Source of the DNA: Clostridium beijerinckii
GTDB lineage: Bacteria; Bacillota; Clostridia; Clostridiales; Clostridiaceae
Direction of reading: 5' to 3'
Assembly (NCBI GenBank): GCA_003129525.1
Contig: CP029329.1
Location: forward strand, 2,275,501-2,339,500
Length of the DNA stretch: 64,000 nt
The notes beneath the pieces are model-generated. The model was not told the origin of the DNA. It worked only from the letters and a program-made list of their open reading frames with translations, and made no database searches. The translations under genes and the position numbers were made by a program. Positions 55,392 to 63,898 of this stretch are shown here, one piece after another (position 1 is the stretch's first letter; every line of letters begins with the position of its first letter).

Positions 55392-57314
55392 ATGTATGAA
55401 TATAATAAATTGATTTATTTAAAAGAAGAAAATTGTGTTGGATGTAACAAATATATAAAAAATTGCCCAGTTATAGGTGCTAATATTGCGTACTTAGTAG
55501 ATGGAAACGATAAAGTTAGAATAAATGAGGAAAAGTGTATACATTGTGGGGAATGTATCAAGGTATGTGATCATTCTGCAAGAGATTTTAATGATGATAC
55601 TGATGATTTTTTTAAAGATTTATCTTCAGGGAAAAAAATATCATTAATAGTTGCACCATCAATTAGAGTTAATATTCCTAATTATAAGAAGGTATTTGGA
55701 TATTTTAAATCAATAGGTATTAATTTAATATATGACGTTTCTTTTGGAGCGGATATAACTGTTTGGGCATATTTAAAATCTATTAAGGATAAAAATTTAT
55801 CATCTATAATTGCGCAACCGTGTGCTCCTATAGTTAATTACATAGAAAGGTACGATACTATGTTAACAGAACATTTGGCACCTATTCAAAGTCCAATGTT
55901 ATGCACCGCTATTTATATGAAAAAATATAAAAATATTACTGATAACATTGCTTTTATATCTCCATGTATAGGAAAATCAGATGAAATTCATGATAAAAAT
56001 ACACATGGATATGTGAATTATAATGTAACGTTAAAAAGACTGCTTGAGTATTTCAATAAAAACAATATAAATATTGATAATTGTGAAGAATATGATTTTG
56101 ATGATGTAAAATGTGATTTGGGATTTTTATTTAGTAGACCTGGTGGCTTAAGAGAAAATATTGAAGCTAGAGTAAAAAACGCATGGATACGTCAAATCGA
56201 AGGTCAACATCATTCATATAATTATTTAAATGAGTATAAACAACGTATTAGTGAGGGGAAAGAAGTTCCATTAGTTGTAGATATTTTAAATTGTTCTAAT
56301 GGGTGTAATTTTGGAACTGCTATAATAAATAAAGATAAATTGTCAATTGATGATTGTGACGAAAAATTTAACAATTTAAAAAAGATTAAACTTGAAAAAA
56401 ATAATAAATTATTTATGAAAAAAAAGAAAGATAATCTTTTTAAAATGTTTGATAAAACGTTTAAATTAGATGATTTTACAAGAGTGTATAATAAAAATGA
56501 AGTTATATCTGATATAAAGGAACCTACAGAGTTACAATATAATGAAATATTTAAAAGTTTAAATAAACTTACTGATAAATATAAAAATATTAATTGTTCT
56601 GCATGTGGATATGATACATGCAAGGATATGGCTAAAGCAATACATAATGGATTAAATATGCTACATAATTGTATAGATTATAATAGACAGGAAGTTAGTA
56701 ATGAACAAGAACTTTTAAATTATAAAAATGAACAAATGCACACTTTAGAAAATTTAAATGAATTGTCTGAAGAAAAAATTAGGAACGCTGAAATCTTAAA
56801 GAAAAGAGTTTCGGAAATAATATGTGCAATTGAAGAAGTTTCAAAAGGAAATGAAGGAAGTGCAATATCTATTAGTAAAATTTCTATTGATATAGCGGAT
56901 GTTTTGGAAACGACAAAAGTTCTTAAAGATAATGTTAATGAAATGCAAGATAAATTAAATAAATTTTCTAGTGCGTCAGAGAAAATTGTAAATATTGCAA
57001 GCCAAACTAACTTATTAGCTTTAAATGCAGCAATTGAGGCTGCAAGAGCAGGAGAATCAGGTAAAGGTTTTTCAGTAGTAGCAGATGAGGTAAAAAAATT
57101 ATCTTATGAATCAAAAGATGTAGCTACATCTACACAAAGTGACCAAGCTTTAATGGTGAAACTTATAGAACAAATGCATGAAGTGTCAGAAGTTTTATCA
57201 AGAAAGATGGAAAGTGTTAATAATTTAATAAATGATATTTCTTCTGTTACTGAAGAAGTATCCGCAAATAGTGAAGAAATAAGTGCATCAGCTTCTAGCC
57301 TTTTAGAGGAATAA
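55392..57314 (+). CDS. [FeFe]-hydrogenase-like sensor fused to a methyl-accepting signalling domain
   Basis: The 640-aa soluble protein has two 4Fe-4S motifs (about 15-59), a hydrogenase large-subunit domain (about 80-340), a Fes 4Fe-4S motif (Cys402, 405, 410, 427) and a chemoreceptor signalling domain (about 470-640, with [16 protein letters not shown]). H-cluster cysteines are kept: Cys144, Cys192, Cys301, Cys305. The residue before Cys144 is Pro, not the proton-donor Cys. The first ferredoxin motif has Tyr21 where the third Cys should be. No transmembrane helix. It is likely a redox or H2 sensor feeding chemotaxis-type signalling. It ends abruptly at LLEE, next to the repeat at 57316. Confidence 0.88.
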   Translation: MYEYNKLIYLKEENCVGCNKYIKNCPVIGANIAYLVDGNDKVRINEEKCIHCGECIKVCDHSARDFNDDTDDFFKDLSSGKKISLIVAPSIRVNIPNYKKVFGYFKSIGINLIYDVSFGADITVWAYLKSIKDKNLSSIIAQPCAPIVNYIERYDTMLTEHLAPIQSPMLCTAIYMKKYKNITDNIAFISPCIGKSDEIHDKNTHGYVNYNVTLKRLLEYFNKNNINIDNCEEYDFDDVKCDLGFLFSRPGGLRENIEARVKNAWIRQIEGQHHSYNYLNEYKQRISEGKEVPLVVDILNCSNGCNFGTAIINKDKLSIDDCDEKFNNLKKIKLEKNNKLFMKKKKDNLFKMFDKTFKLDDFTRVYNKNEVISDIKEPTELQYNEIFKSLNKLTDKYKNINCSACGYDTCKDMAKAIHNGLNMLHNCIDYNRQEVSNEQELLNYKNEQMHTLENLNELSEEKIRNAEILKKRVSEIICAIEEVSKGNEGSAISISKISIDIADVLETTKVLKDNVNEMQDKLNKFSSASEKIVNIASQTNLLALNAAIEAARAGESGKGFSVVADEVKKLSYESKDVATSTQSDQALMVKLIEQMHEVSEVLSRKMESVNNLINDISSVTEEVSANSEEISASASSLLEE

Positions 57315-57315
57315 A

Positions 57316-57470
57316 GTGAAACTTGATTTAGGTGGGGTTTGAGCCCCATCTGAATCTTAGTTGAACTTATAACCTCAAGGGTCACAATGTACCCTCAAGG
57401 GGTACCCAGTCCAGGAGCGTGCAGCCGTTATCTCCCACTTAAAGAAGTGGGAGTGTTACGGATGCTAGCT
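57316..57470 (+). mobile_element. IS200/IS605-type 3'-end remnant, omega-RNA-like
   Basis: A structured, transposase-free stretch. It has a long hairpin with a GGGG/CCCC core (57325-57354, with G-T pairs), then AACCTCAAGGGTCACAATGT with a second CCCTCAAGGGG, then a perfect 9-bp hairpin CTCCCACTT-AAAG-AAGTGGGAG (57432-57453). This layout recalls the right end and guide-RNA scaffold of TnpB elements. Parts recur at 40338, 29624, 34014 and 62309. Assignment rests on pattern memory, not a search. Confidence 0.5.
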
Positions 57471-57611
57471 ATCGGATAAATGCTTAGAATTTTTGTGGTC
57501 TTTTAAAGTTATTAGTTGTGCTATTACACTGTTTGTACATGTGTATATTAAAAAAATGTGCTATAATTTATATATAGAATACAGCATGCAGAAGCAAGGA
57601 GGAATTTTTAC

Positions 57612-58265
57612 TTGAATAACAATTTTGAATACATATTATTTGACTTAGATGGAACAATTACTGATTCTGGTGAGGGGATAACTAAATCCGTTCAATATGC
57701 TTTAAAATTTTTTGATATTTCAGCTGATAATCTAGAGGATTTACGTAAATTTATTGGACCACCTTTAAAAGACTCTTTTAAAGAATATTATAAGTTTGAT
57801 GAAGAAAAAGCAAATCTTGCATTAGTGAAATACAGAGAATATTATGCGGATAAAGGCATTTATGAAAATAATTTATATGATGGAATAATAGAACTTTTGG
57901 ATACACTTAAGAAAAATGGTAAGAAAATTATACTAGCTACATCAAAACCAGAGATATATGCTAAAGAAATTCTAAAATACTTTAAGATAGATAAGTATTT
58001 TACTTTTGTAGCTGGATCTGATTTTGAAGAAACACGAGTTAAAAAAGGTGATGTTATAAAGTATGCATTAGAAGGTGCTAAAATTTCTGACTTATCAAAG
58101 GTTATTATGATAGGAGATAGGGAACATGACATTATTGGAGCAAAGGAAAATAATATTAAATCAATAGGAGTTCTCTATGGATTTGGAAATGTAATAGAAT
58201 TAACACAGGCTAGAGCAGAATACATAGCAAGTAATATTAAAGAATTATTAAATATTCTTCTTTAA
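57612..58265 (+). CDS. HAD-family hydrolase (phosphoglycolate phosphatase/PpaX-like)
   Basis: The 217-aa haloacid-dehalogenase hydrolase has motif I FDLDGTITDSGEG (nucleophile DxD), motif II ATSK, a Lys in motif III region (KKGDVI) and motif IV IGDREHDIIGAK. The inserted helical cap (about 15-80) places it with phosphoglycolate phosphatase and pyrophosphatase relatives. TTG start behind AAGGAGG. Confidence 0.9.
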   Translation: MNNNFEYILFDLDGTITDSGEGITKSVQYALKFFDISADNLEDLRKFIGPPLKDSFKEYYKFDEEKANLALVKYREYYADKGIYENNLYDGIIELLDTLKKNGKKIILATSKPEIYAKEILKYFKIDKYFTFVAGSDFEETRVKKGDVIKYALEGAKISDLSKVIMIGDREHDIIGAKENNIKSIGVLYGFGNVIELTQARAEYIASNIKELLNILL

Positions 58266-58326
58266 GTAATGCAAGAGCATTAAATAAATAATATAAGCAA
58301 TCCCTGGTTTATTGGCAACCAAATTT

Positions 58327-58357
58327 GATGGCAGTTAAAGTAATTGCCATCTTTTTT
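58327..58357 (+). terminator. Terminator after the HAD phosphatase gene
   Basis: GATGGCA/TGCCATC stem followed by six T. Confidence 0.85.
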
Positions 58358-58416
58358 GTGATAGATACTAAGGTGATAGTATTTAAAAGTTTACTTGGAA
58401 AATATTTCTAAAAATC

Positions 58417-58445
58417 TTGCAAATAAATAGAAAAAAATGTAATAT
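58417..58445 (+). promoter_or_regulatory. Promoter of the 58495 secreted protein gene
   Basis: TTGCAA (58417-58422), 17 bp, TAATAT (58440-58445), 50 bp before the start codon. Confidence 0.55.
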
Positions 58446-58494
58446 AATTATAGTTACAGAATAATTATAAGCCAATAAAAAGGGGGATTTTTAA

Positions 58495-58929
58495 ATGATA
58501 AAAAAGTTAATAATATCATCATTAGTTGCAATATCAGTAATTGGAATGATACCAATAGCGGCTTCAGCTAAATGGAAAGAAGATTCACATAAAAATCGCA
58601 GTTGGGTAGAAAAAGGTGTAGTAGCTAAGGGTTGGAAGCAAATTGATGGGAAATGGTATAACTTTGGTAATAACGGAATAATGCAAAAAGGATGGATGCT
58701 GAAGGATGGAATTTGGCATTATGTATGGTCAGATGGAATTGTGGCATCTAATAGTTGGGTAAGTAATGGTGGCTTTTGGTACTATTTTGATGAAAATGGT
58801 AATAGGGTAGCAGATTCATCTGTTATTGAAAAGAGAAAGTATGATTTTACTGACCCGACAATTATATTATCACAAGAATTAGATGCTAATACATCCATGA
58901 TAAACATTATTGCTTCAAATAATAAGTAA
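58495..58929 (+). CDS. Secreted cell-wall-binding-repeat protein
   Basis: The 144-aa protein has a signal peptide (Lys-rich start, hydrophobic core, cleavage near IAASA-KW at about 25). It is followed by about three choline/cell-wall-binding type repeats: GWKQIDGKWYNFGNNG, GWMLKDGIWHYVWSDG and WVSNGGFWYYFDENG. A 40-residue C-terminal tail matches nothing. No catalytic domain, so it is likely a wall-bound binding protein. RBS AAGGGGG. Similar in design to the 60989 gene. Confidence 0.85.
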   Translation: MIKKLIISSLVAISVIGMIPIAASAKWKEDSHKNRSWVEKGVVAKGWKQIDGKWYNFGNNGIMQKGWMLKDGIWHYVWSDGIVASNSWVSNGGFWYYFDENGNRVADSSVIEKRKYDFTDPTIILSQELDANTSMINIIASNNK

Positions 58930-59099
58930 ACATAAAGACTTTGATAGTTCTAAATTAGAATTAGCAAGGTCTTTAAAGTTAATTAGATAATAGTAACTTG
59001 AAGTTTTCTTTATATTCAATTAAAATGATGTTAGTAAATAAAATATAAAAATATATTATGAATAATAGTCTTTTTAGAATTAAGGGGGACAATAACCTT

Positions 59100-59780
59100 A
59101 TGAGTCAGTTAAGAGCAAATGAAAAGATATTTTTAAGTGGAGGAGATATGAATATATCACCAGAAGTAGTTGAAGAAAAAATAGAAGAAATGAATGCGAC
59201 TTTACTTATTTATCGTTCAGCTATAAAAGAAGTTAAAACTAAATTAGATATTTTAGATGATGAACTTAAAATAAGAAGAAAAAGAAATCCAATAGAGTAT
59301 ATGAAGTCTAGGGTTAAAACACCAGGTAGCATTATGGATAAATTGCAACGTAAAGGCTTTGATATGAGCATTGATTCTGCTAAAAAGAATTTAAATGACA
59401 TTGCAGGAATACGAGTAATTTGTTCATTTGTTGGAGATATATATGATATTGCGGAAATGCTTAAAAGACAAGATGATATTAAATTAATTGAAGAGAAGGA
59501 TTATATAAAGAATCCAAAGTCAAATGGATATAGAAGTCTTCATTTAGTTGTGGAAGTTCCTATATTTTTTTCAGACCATGTAGAACCCGTTAGAGTAGAA
59601 GTACAAATAAGAACAATAGCCATGGATTTTTGGGCAAGCCTTGAACATAAACTATATTATAAAACATTGGGAGAAAGTCCGGTACATATTACAAATGATC
59701 TAAAAGAATGTGCAGATGTTATAGCATCAACAGATATGAGAATGCAAGATATACAAAGAGAAGTTGAAAAATTGAGATAG
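59100..59780 (+). CDS. Small alarmone synthetase (RelA/SpoT synthetase domain)
   Basis: The 226-aa single-domain (p)ppGpp synthetase of the RelQ/YjbM class has no HD hydrolase or TGS/ACT domains. It has RRKRNPIEYMKSRVKTP, the G-loop-like AGIRVICSFVGDIYDI, KNPKSNGYRSLHLVV and the terminal VEVQIRTIAMDFWASLEHKLYYK, given here in pieces. It makes alarmone from GTP/GDP and ATP. The start is uncertain: ATG 59058, 59100 or 59148 (GGAGGAG directly before). It is probably in one transcript with the nitroreductase 20 bp downstream. Confidence 0.9.
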   Translation: MSQLRANEKIFLSGGDMNISPEVVEEKIEEMNATLLIYRSAIKEVKTKLDILDDELKIRRKRNPIEYMKSRVKTPGSIMDKLQRKGFDMSIDSAKKNLNDIAGIRVICSFVGDIYDIAEMLKRQDDIKLIEEKDYIKNPKSNGYRSLHLVVEVPIFFSDHVEPVRVEVQIRTIAMDFWASLEHKLYYKTLGESPVHITNDLKECADVIASTDMRMQDIQREVEKLR

Positions 59781-59800
59781 ATAGAAAATGAGGTGCAATT

Positions 59801-60367
59801 ATGATTAAAGAACTTATATTAAAAAATAGATCATATAGAAGATTTTATGAAGACAAGCCTATTGAAATGAATACTTTAAAAGAATTAGTAAATTTAGCAA
59901 GGTTATCACCATCAGGTGGTAATATGCAATCATTACGATATATTTTATCAAACACAAAAGAACAAAATGATAAAATAAATAAAAATATATTTTGGGCAGG
60001 ATATTATAAAGACTGGAATGGACCTAAAGAAGGAGAAAAACCAAGTGCTTATATGGTAGTAGTTAGAGATACTACTATTGGGTCAAGTATGCCACAAAAT
60101 GAAGGTATAGCAGTACAAAGCATTTTACTAGGAGCAGTTGAAAAAGATCTTGGAGGATGCATAATTGCAAATATAAATAAAAAAAGTTTGGCGGAAGAAC
60201 TTAACTTAGATGAAAAATATGAAATTACATTGGTACTAGCATTAGGATATCCGAAAGAAAAGGTAGTTATTGAAACTATTAATGAATCTGGTGATGTTAG
60301 ATATTGGAGAGATGAAAATGAAACTCATCATGTACCAAAAAGAACTTTAGATGAATTGATTTTATAG
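59801..60367 (+). CDS. Nitroreductase-family flavoprotein
   Basis: The 188-aa FMN-dependent oxidoreductase has the family opening KNRSYRRFYEDKPI, LARLSPSGGNMQSLRY (FMN-binding), a GGCIIANI motif and the C-terminal ALGYPKEK segment. It reduces nitro compounds, quinones or similar. RBS GAGGTG. Twenty bp behind the alarmone synthetase, so co-transcribed. Confidence 0.92.
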   Translation: MIKELILKNRSYRRFYEDKPIEMNTLKELVNLARLSPSGGNMQSLRYILSNTKEQNDKINKNIFWAGYYKDWNGPKEGEKPSAYMVVVRDTTIGSSMPQNEGIAVQSILLGAVEKDLGGCIIANINKKSLAEELNLDEKYEITLVLALGYPKEKVVIETINESGDVRYWRDENETHHVPKRTLDELIL

Positions 60368-60480
60368 TTTTCCTAGTAAAATCAATAATTATTCATACAA
60401 TAAACAATTAAAATTTCATATAATAAAATGATTTTGAACATACTATACTTGTAAAATTCTATAAAAGGAGAATAGTATGT

Positions 60481-60693
60481 ATGGAAAGAGAACACTATAT
60501 TGTTGATGGATTAGTTAATGAAAATATGAAGACACAAGTTAAAAATGCACTTGAAAAAATTGATGGTGTAAGTAATGTTTGTGTAGATCTTGGGCGTGGA
60601 AGCGTTGAAGTGATATACAATGAACCTGCAACACAAGAAGAAATTAAAAGCTGCATAGAAAATACAGGCCATAAGACACATGGAATGGATTAG
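60481..60693 (+). CDS. HMA-like (heavy-metal-associated fold) protein without CxxC
   Basis: The 70-aa protein has the beta-alpha-beta pattern of HMA domains: HYIVDGLVNENMKTQVKNAL, IDGVSNVCVDLGRGSVEVIY and EEIKSCIENTGHKTHG. The usual metal site GMTCxxC is replaced by GLVNENM, so metal transfer in the CopZ manner is unlikely. Two isolated Cys remain. ATG 60481 follows AAGGAG by about 10 nt. No P-type ATPase next to it. Confidence 0.75.
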   Translation: MEREHYIVDGLVNENMKTQVKNALEKIDGVSNVCVDLGRGSVEVIYNEPATQEEIKSCIENTGHKTHGMD

Positions 60694-60758
60694 AATATTG
60701 ACTTAGTATTTGCTTAATATGCCTAATGTCTAATAAAGAACTAATCATTAATTTGTTA

Positions 60759-60801
60759 ACTAAAGAGGAATGTATATAAAATGCATTCCTCTTTAGTTTT
60801 T
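60759..60801 (+). terminator. Terminator after the HMA-like gene
   Basis: CTAAAGAGGAATG (60760-60772)/CATTCCTCTTTAG (60784-60796) followed by TTTTT. The rest of the gap to 60988 is AT-rich with nothing recognised. Confidence 0.9.
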
Positions 60802-60988
60802 GTATAATGAAAATAACTACATAATATAAAAGACTCTTTTAATATTTTTTACATAGAAAGTTCTGTTTAGAAGATATTTATATTCACGGAATCATATACT
60901 ACTAATATTAAAATTTAATTCTATTTTATAAATTATGTTAATAAATATCATATATAAATATATTTTATAAATTAGAGAGGACACTAAG

Positions 60989-61414
60989 ATGAAAAAAAAT
61001 AAAATTTTAAATGGTATATTAATATTTGGAATTATAATTTTATGTACAATTGAATTTGGGAGAATTAATGAGGTAAAAGCAAATGCAGAATCAAATGGTT
61101 GGATAAATGTTAATAACAGTTGGCGCTATTATAGTGGTCCTTCTATAAAAACTGGTTGGTCAGAAGATAAGGGGGACTGGTATTACTTAGATGAAAATGG
61201 AATGATGAAAACAGGATGGATTAAAAGTGAAGGAAAATGGTATTATCTTGACTCTGATTCTGGTAAAATGGTAACAGGATGGATTGAAGATAAGGGACAT
61301 TGGTATTGTTTAAATAACTCTGGTGAAATGAGAATAGGATGGTTTGAAGAAAATGGAAATTTATATTACTTAAATAATTCTGGCATAATGGTTAAGAATT
61401 ATTATATTGACTAA
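60989..61414 (+). CDS. Secreted cell-wall-binding-repeat protein
   Basis: The 141-aa protein has a signal peptide/anchor (about 1-32) and four to five cell-wall-binding repeats of the TGW..WYYLD type: TGWSEDKGDWYYLDENG, TGWIKSEGKWYYLDSD, TGWIEDKGHWYCLNNSG and GWFEENGNLYYLNNSG. No enzymatic domain. Binding to choline- or other wall polymers is inferred from the repeats. RBS AGAGAGG. Confidence 0.87.
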   Translation: MKKNKILNGILIFGIIILCTIEFGRINEVKANAESNGWINVNNSWRYYSGPSIKTGWSEDKGDWYYLDENGMMKTGWIKSEGKWYYLDSDSGKMVTGWIEDKGHWYCLNNSGEMRIGWFEENGNLYYLNNSGIMVKNYYID

Positions 61415-61488
61415 TATGTTATTTGTGATAGATGACTTTTGAAACCGGGGGAATTATCAAAATGCGAAGGCACATGTCTATATATAAA

Positions 61489-61538
61489 ATAAAAATGAAT
61501 ACCTATTCCAATATTTTGGAATAGGTATTCATTTTTAT
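61489..61538. terminator. Bidirectional terminator between 60989 and hemerythrin genes
   Basis: AAAAATGAATACCTATTCCA/TGGAATAGGTATTCATTTTT, 20-bp perfect stem with A- and T-runs at its ends, in a convergent gap. Confidence 0.92.
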
Positions 61539-61548
61539 AAATTTACAA

Positions 61549-61938
61549 TTATTTTCCTATAAGTTTATCATTTTCAAAGATATGTCCTGTTAACCAATCA
61601 TTTAGAAGTTGCAATATACTAATTATATAATCATCTTGATTATGATCAATCTTTTTAAAATCTACATCTTTAATTCTTTTAACAAATGCATCATGTTCAA
61701 TCTTTTGAGTGAACATTCTTTTGTAATGAATACTCTTCATATATTCTTCTTCAGCATTAAAATGAAATACAGTATAGTTTTGAAGTTCCTCTATTAGCGC
61801 CACTATCTTGTCATATTTATCAAGTGCAAAATCATTTTTCAACAAATTATAAGTTTTATCAGCTATTTCGAAAAGAACTTTATGTTGTTCATCAATAAAG
61901 TCTATTCCGGTTTTGTACTCTTCTTTAAATTCATACAT
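61549..61938 (-). CDS. Bacteriohemerythrin
   Basis: The 129-aa single-domain hemerythrin has the di-iron ligand pattern FIDEQHKVLFE, YTVFHFNAEEEYM, EHDAFVKRI and TGHIFENDK. It binds O2 reversibly, giving O2 scavenging, sensing or delivery in an anaerobe. RBS GAAGG before ATG on the - strand. Fits the region's oxygen-protection theme with reverse rubrerythrin. Confidence 0.93.
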   Translation of the reverse strand: MYEFKEEYKTGIDFIDEQHKVLFEIADKTYNLLKNDFALDKYDKIVALIEELQNYTVFHFNAEEEYMKSIHYKRMFTQKIEHDAFVKRIKDVDFKKIDHNQDDYIISILQLLNDWLTGHIFENDKLIGK

Positions 61939-62396
61939 TATTATTACCTTCTTTCACCATAAATATATAATCATATAATCCAATATAGTATAATTATACA
62001 ACTGATTTCAAAATTTGACTATAAGTTATTAATAATTTATATTAAATAATAATATTTACTTTAAAAATATATATTAAATAAATTCAAAATTATATTTATA
62101 TATAAAAATAGGTTATATTTAATAAGGCATATCAAAGAAAATAAAAAGTCAAATGCTATGAATATTTTGTGACAGATAAAGAGTTCTATTTTCCTTTTAG
62201 GAGCTATAAAGTGAATATGAAGATATGGTATGATATAAAGTGAACATTGTAGGTGGAAATTTATATTAAAAATCCATGTACTAAAAATTACACACGGAAG
62301 GATACTTCGTAACCTTAAGGGTGATAATGTATAATCTGAGCGGAACCTCGTCTAGAAATTAGATGAAGATGAAATATGACTGTAGGAGATGAAATT
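61939..62396. other. Gap with an IS-end-like fragment (62300-62370)
   Basis: 458 bp. The part to 62180 is AT-rich with nothing recognised. Bases 62309-62330 match 57369-57390 at 18 of 22. GCGGAACC and a TCGTCTA/TAGATGA hairpin (about 62348-62366) follow. Confidence 0.45.
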
Positions 62397-62753
62397 ATGG
62401 GCTGGAATTGTGCAGTATGGCACAGTAATAGTGTAAAAAATAAAAGAGATGCAGAAGAATTATATGAGAAACTATGTGAAGGTGATACTTCATTAATAGG
62501 ACCAACACAAAGAATACAAGAGTTTTATGAGGAATTAACATCGAAGCATCCAGAAGTTGATGATGTGGGTGAAAATGAGATTGATAACTTAGATTTATGT
62601 CCGTGGAGTTTTGCTTTTGATAAATCAGAGGGACATATTATTATGTCCTGTGAATTTAGTAAAGTTGAGTATATAAATGTTTTAATACAAGAACTAGCTA
62701 AAAAATATGAAGTATCTTTTTACGAACCTCAGAATACAACATTTATCTTATAA
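62397..62753 (+). CDS. Conserved hypothetical protein
   Basis: The 118-aa acidic protein begins MGWNCAVWHSNSVKNKRDAE, contains GPTQRIQEFYEELTSKHPE and CPWSFAFDKSEGHIIMSCEFSK (quoted in part), and ends YEVSFYEPQN. It resembles a widespread uncharacterised family with W/PWS and YDPQ signatures that often occurs near toxin or secretion loci, but no function is known. ATG 62397 follows AGGAGATG; an upstream in-frame ATG at 62376 precedes that RBS. Confidence 0.6.
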   Translation: MGWNCAVWHSNSVKNKRDAEELYEKLCEGDTSLIGPTQRIQEFYEELTSKHPEVDDVGENEIDNLDLCPWSFAFDKSEGHIIMSCEFSKVEYINVLIQELAKKYEVSFYEPQNTTFIL

Positions 62754-62898
62754 CTTAATAATAAGTAATTTTATTGACCTTTGATATTTGTGGAAAAATA
62801 TGGTATTATAATCAAGCGGTTTTAAATTATAGATTTTCAAAATTTAAAACTTGTTGTGTATAAAAAAATATTATATTAAGGGGGATATAAAATATTAT

Positions 62899-63522
62899 AT
62901 GGTCAAAGTAAGATATTCTGCTTTATATACTGATAGTTTAGGATGTGAGCAAGCATCAGTATATTTTTTAAAAGGAGAAATTCAGCTTAATGTTAGAGGG
63001 TGCACTTTCAAGAGTGACAGCTTAAATTTTGATTTTTATTCTAATAATAATAAAGAAATCAGACATCTTTTTTATGTTAAGGATGATGAATTAATAGAAT
63101 ATGTTGTAGACATTAAAATTCCTTTAATATTATTTTGTGATAATAAAGAATTTATAGAGGAATTTTTATTGCGTATTGAAAGGCATAAAAATTATTATAG
63201 CAATACACTTTCGATTTATTTACATGGTGAAACATATACGGTTAGAGGGTATGATTTACTGCAATTATTAATTAATATGAAGAAAGAATTGCCTAAAAAG
63301 TATAATATGAAATGCAGTTTATCAAGTATGGTTAGAGGATATGATATTGAAAGCGGTAATGAAAACATTTTTTATTATTTGAAGAAATTTGAATTTGAAT
63401 GGAAAATAAAAAATAATAAAGTTCGTTATTTGAATTTATTTAACAGTGAACCCAAAAGAGAATTTGACAAACTTAAAAACGTTTCAATTACTTATATTTG
63501 TGATGATTACTGTTTAAGTTAA
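62899..63522 (+). CDS. Hypothetical protein
   Basis: The 207-aa protein (ATG 62899, GGGGG at 62880-62884) is rich in Tyr, Phe, Asn and Lys. It has alternating beta-like stretches and a repeated GYD word (VRGYDLLQLL and VRGYDIES). No signal peptide, membrane helix or motif that I recognise. A TTG start at 62851 would add 16 residues. The terminator at 63621-63647 closes it. Confidence 0.55.
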   Translation: MVKVRYSALYTDSLGCEQASVYFLKGEIQLNVRGCTFKSDSLNFDFYSNNNKEIRHLFYVKDDELIEYVVDIKIPLILFCDNKEFIEEFLLRIERHKNYYSNTLSIYLHGETYTVRGYDLLQLLINMKKELPKKYNMKCSLSSMVRGYDIESGNENIFYYLKKFEFEWKIKNNKVRYLNLFNSEPKREFDKLKNVSITYICDDYCLS

Positions 63523-63619
63523 TTTAGTATTTCGATTGAAAATTGAAACTATGAATAATAATTTTGTTATTTGTATATAATATAATGAATACGATTTTAT
63601 TAATTGTTCTAATTAACCT

Positions 63620-63648
63620 AAAGAGGGGCTGTTTCGACAGTCCCTTTT
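63620..63648 (+). terminator. Terminator after the 62899 gene
   Basis: AGAGGGGCTGT-TTCG-ACAGTCCCTTTTT, stem with G-T pairs and a stable TTCG loop. The rest of the gap to 63898 is AT-rich with nothing recognised. Confidence 0.85.
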
Positions 63649-63898
63649 TATAATTGATAAAATATTAATTAATCATTCATAGCTGAATCTCCAATATACT
63701 TTAATGTAATTGAATATTAGTAAATACTTAGTTGAATTCAAGGCGGTTTTTTATAGTTAAAGTTTAAAATGTAGAATAATTCAAAAATGCATGTCATAAA
63801 ATTATATAAGTATAAATAAACATTAATGTTCTACTTGGGTGAAAAAGTATTTCTAAAATAATTAAATTATTAAAGAAAAGTTATGGGGAGGAAATATT

